Source: Pseudomonas sp. UFMG81 (lineage in GTDB: Bacteria > Pseudomonadota > Gammaproteobacteria > Pseudomonadales > Pseudomonadaceae). Taken from it: a stretch of DNA of 64,000 nt. The notes under the pieces were generated by a model, which saw only the letters and a program-made list of their open reading frames with translations, did not search any database and had not been told where the DNA came from. The DNA is taken from the NCBI RefSeq assembly GCF_015354575.1, contig NZ_JACAFQ010000013.1:1-64000 (forward strand), read 5' to 3'. The translations under genes and the position numbers were made by a program. Each line of letters begins with the position of its first letter. The first letter of the stretch is position 1. Of the stretch, positions 62,914 through 64,000 are shown piece after piece.

Positions 62914-64000
62914 TCAGGCCACGGAGGCCTGCTGACGTACCTGATACTGGTTACGCACCGGCGTCGCATACTGCTGCACCAGGTACGGCTGATGCTCTAC
63001 CGGGCAGGCCGCCAGGCGTCGCTGCCACTCTTGCTTGGCCTTGGCCAGCTCATCGGCCGGGAACAGCTTCTCGGCGCTCGGCACCTCGAGTGCCTCATCC
63101 TTTTCCGCCCACATCGCATACGCCAGGTAATGCACCGGGAACAGCCGGTAGCCGCCGAGAATCTGCCGGTCGATGGCCTGTGCCAGCTGCTTGGTGTCCT
63201 CGTGGTACTCGGTCACCGGTGGCGCGAAGTTGATGTGCACCCGGCCTTTGTAGCCGGTGATGCCCTGGGCAATGCTGTTGTCGTCCTCGCCTGGCGCTTT
63301 GGTGTAGCTGCCGGTGGTGGCGCGGATGTACAGCTCGCGGGCCTTGGCCTGGTCGCAGGGGTCGTATTCGTAGCTGATCGACACCGGGGTCAGGTTCAAC
63401 CCCTGGATCACCGCGCCGAACGGCTCGTCCTTGCGGCTCATGTGGAACATTTTGAGAATGGCCGAGTCGGTGCGGTCGTCACCGTCCTTGGCGCGGCCTT
63501 CGGCCTGGGCGATCCAGATCGATGCGCCATCGTTGCGGATCGAGTGGTTGATGTAGGCCGACAGCAGCTGGTAGGCGGCCAGTTTTTCGCGGCGGCCACT
63601 GATCGAACGGTGCACGATGAAGCTCTTGTTCAGGCGCATCATGTCGCTGACGAACGGCTTCTGCAGCAGGTTGTCGCCAATGGCGATGCGCGGCGTGGGC
63701 AGGCCGGCGTGATAGACCGCGTAGTTGACGAAGGCCGGGTCCATGACGATGTCGCGGTGGTTGGCCAGGAACAGGTAGGCGGTACCCGACTTGAGCTGCT
63801 CGACACCGGTGTAGGTGACGCCGTCGGTGGCGCGGTCGATGGTACGGTCGACGTAGTACTCGACCTTGTCCTGCAAGGTGGAGACGCAGCTGACGCCGGC
63901 GAACTCCTGGCGCAGGCGCCGGGCGATCAGCGGTTTGAGCAGCCAGCCGAAGGCGCCCGCCGCGCGCGGGAAGCGGAAGTGGGTGAGGATATCGAGGAAT
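62914..64000 (-). CDS. Lysophospholipid/glycerolipid acyltransferase-like protein (5' end cut by window)
   Basis: The frame is open to the window edge, so the N-terminus is missing. Upstream of the TTG at 63876 it continues in frame to 64000 with coding character. The acyltransferase signature is NHRDIVMD (HxxxxD), followed by block II-like FIVHRSISGRR and block III AEGRAKDG. Members transfer acyl groups to glycerol-3-phosphate or lysophospholipid. Its larger size than PlsC points to the longer PlsC-like family seen in Pseudomonas. The substrate is unknown. Confidence 0.85.
   Translation of the reverse strand, partial: FLDILTHFRFPRAAGAFGWLLKPLIARRLRQEFAGVSCVSTLQDKVEYYVDRTIDRATDGVTYTGVEQLKSGTAYLFLANHRDIVMDPAFVNYAVYHAGLPTPRIAIGDNLLQKPFVSDMMRLNKSFIVHRSISGRREKLAAYQLLSAYINHSIRNDGASIWIAQAEGRAKDGDDRTDSAILKMFHMSRKDEPFGAVIQGLNLTPVSISYEYDPCDQAKARELYIRATTGSYTKAPGEDDNSIAQGITGYKGRVHINFAPPVTEYHEDTKQLAQAIDRQILGGYRLFPVHYLAYAMWAEKDEALEVPSAEKLFPADELAKAKQEWQRRLAACPVEHQPYLVQQYATPVRNQYQVRQQASVA

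Overview
The window is a contiguous piece of a GC-rich gammaproteobacterial chromosome, almost certainly a Pseudomonas of the P. putida group. The reasons are: dense P. putida-type REP sequences (the GTGGGAGC-GGCTTGCC and GTAGGAGCGGCC types) in most convergent gaps; the order hemA-prfA-prmC-moeB-murI; ispE-tRNA-Gln-prs-rplY-pth-ychF; a FecI/FecR/TonB-receptor iron module; and a phrB-linked MerR regulator of the LitR/PplR type. I saw no phage, IS element, integrase or CRISPR array.

Layout. 0.1-8.3 kb: a psi-subunit-like gene with rimI, a lone low-GC gene of unknown function (1557-2072), a secreted protein divergent from a small M15-type peptidase, a LysR/LysE pair, tRNA-Met, an orphan FecR and an Fsr-type transporter. 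8.3-19 kb: an MFS gene, the fecI-fecR-receptor siderophore module with Fur-like sites, alkA and ada (alkylation repair), and a large DUF3772-MscS channel. 19-30.3 kb: accessory metabolism. This holds an NCS1 permease / aldehyde dehydrogenase / SnoaL-like operon, divergent from two cysteine hydrolases, followed by a FUSC-DUF1656-HlyD-LysR efflux operon and an MFS exporter. 30.7-34.8 kb: a copper operon (copA, a Met/His-rich protein, copB, a cytochrome c) with a cupin gene downstream.

34.9-47.4 kb is mostly housekeeping: ychF, pth, rplY, prs, tRNA-Gln, ispE, lolB and a TPR lipoprotein on the minus strand, then hemA, prfA, prmC, moeB and murI on the plus strand. 47.4-55.3 kb: pagL, then a block that I read as a light-response regulon. 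It has SDR-phrB-merR-DUF523/1722 on one side, and an FAD oxidoreductase divergent from a TIGR01777 gene and hemH. Three copies of the operator T[GA]TACA-N12-TGTA[CT]A sit in its two promoter regions. 55.4-64 kb: pyrimidine and purine salvage (uraA, upp, hpt), mqo, small conserved proteins, a YajG lipoprotein, and an acyltransferase cut by the window edge.

The most notable signals are the three operators and their reach to hemH, a two-copy composite repeat (inverted REP-bearing arms around a conserved core of about 125 bp) at 19.1 and 42.1 kb, the lone gene at 1557-2072, the FecR without a sigma factor, and the short Met/His repeats shared by three copper genes. I did not find a clearly novel multigene system; most of the window is ordinary Pseudomonas core genome.
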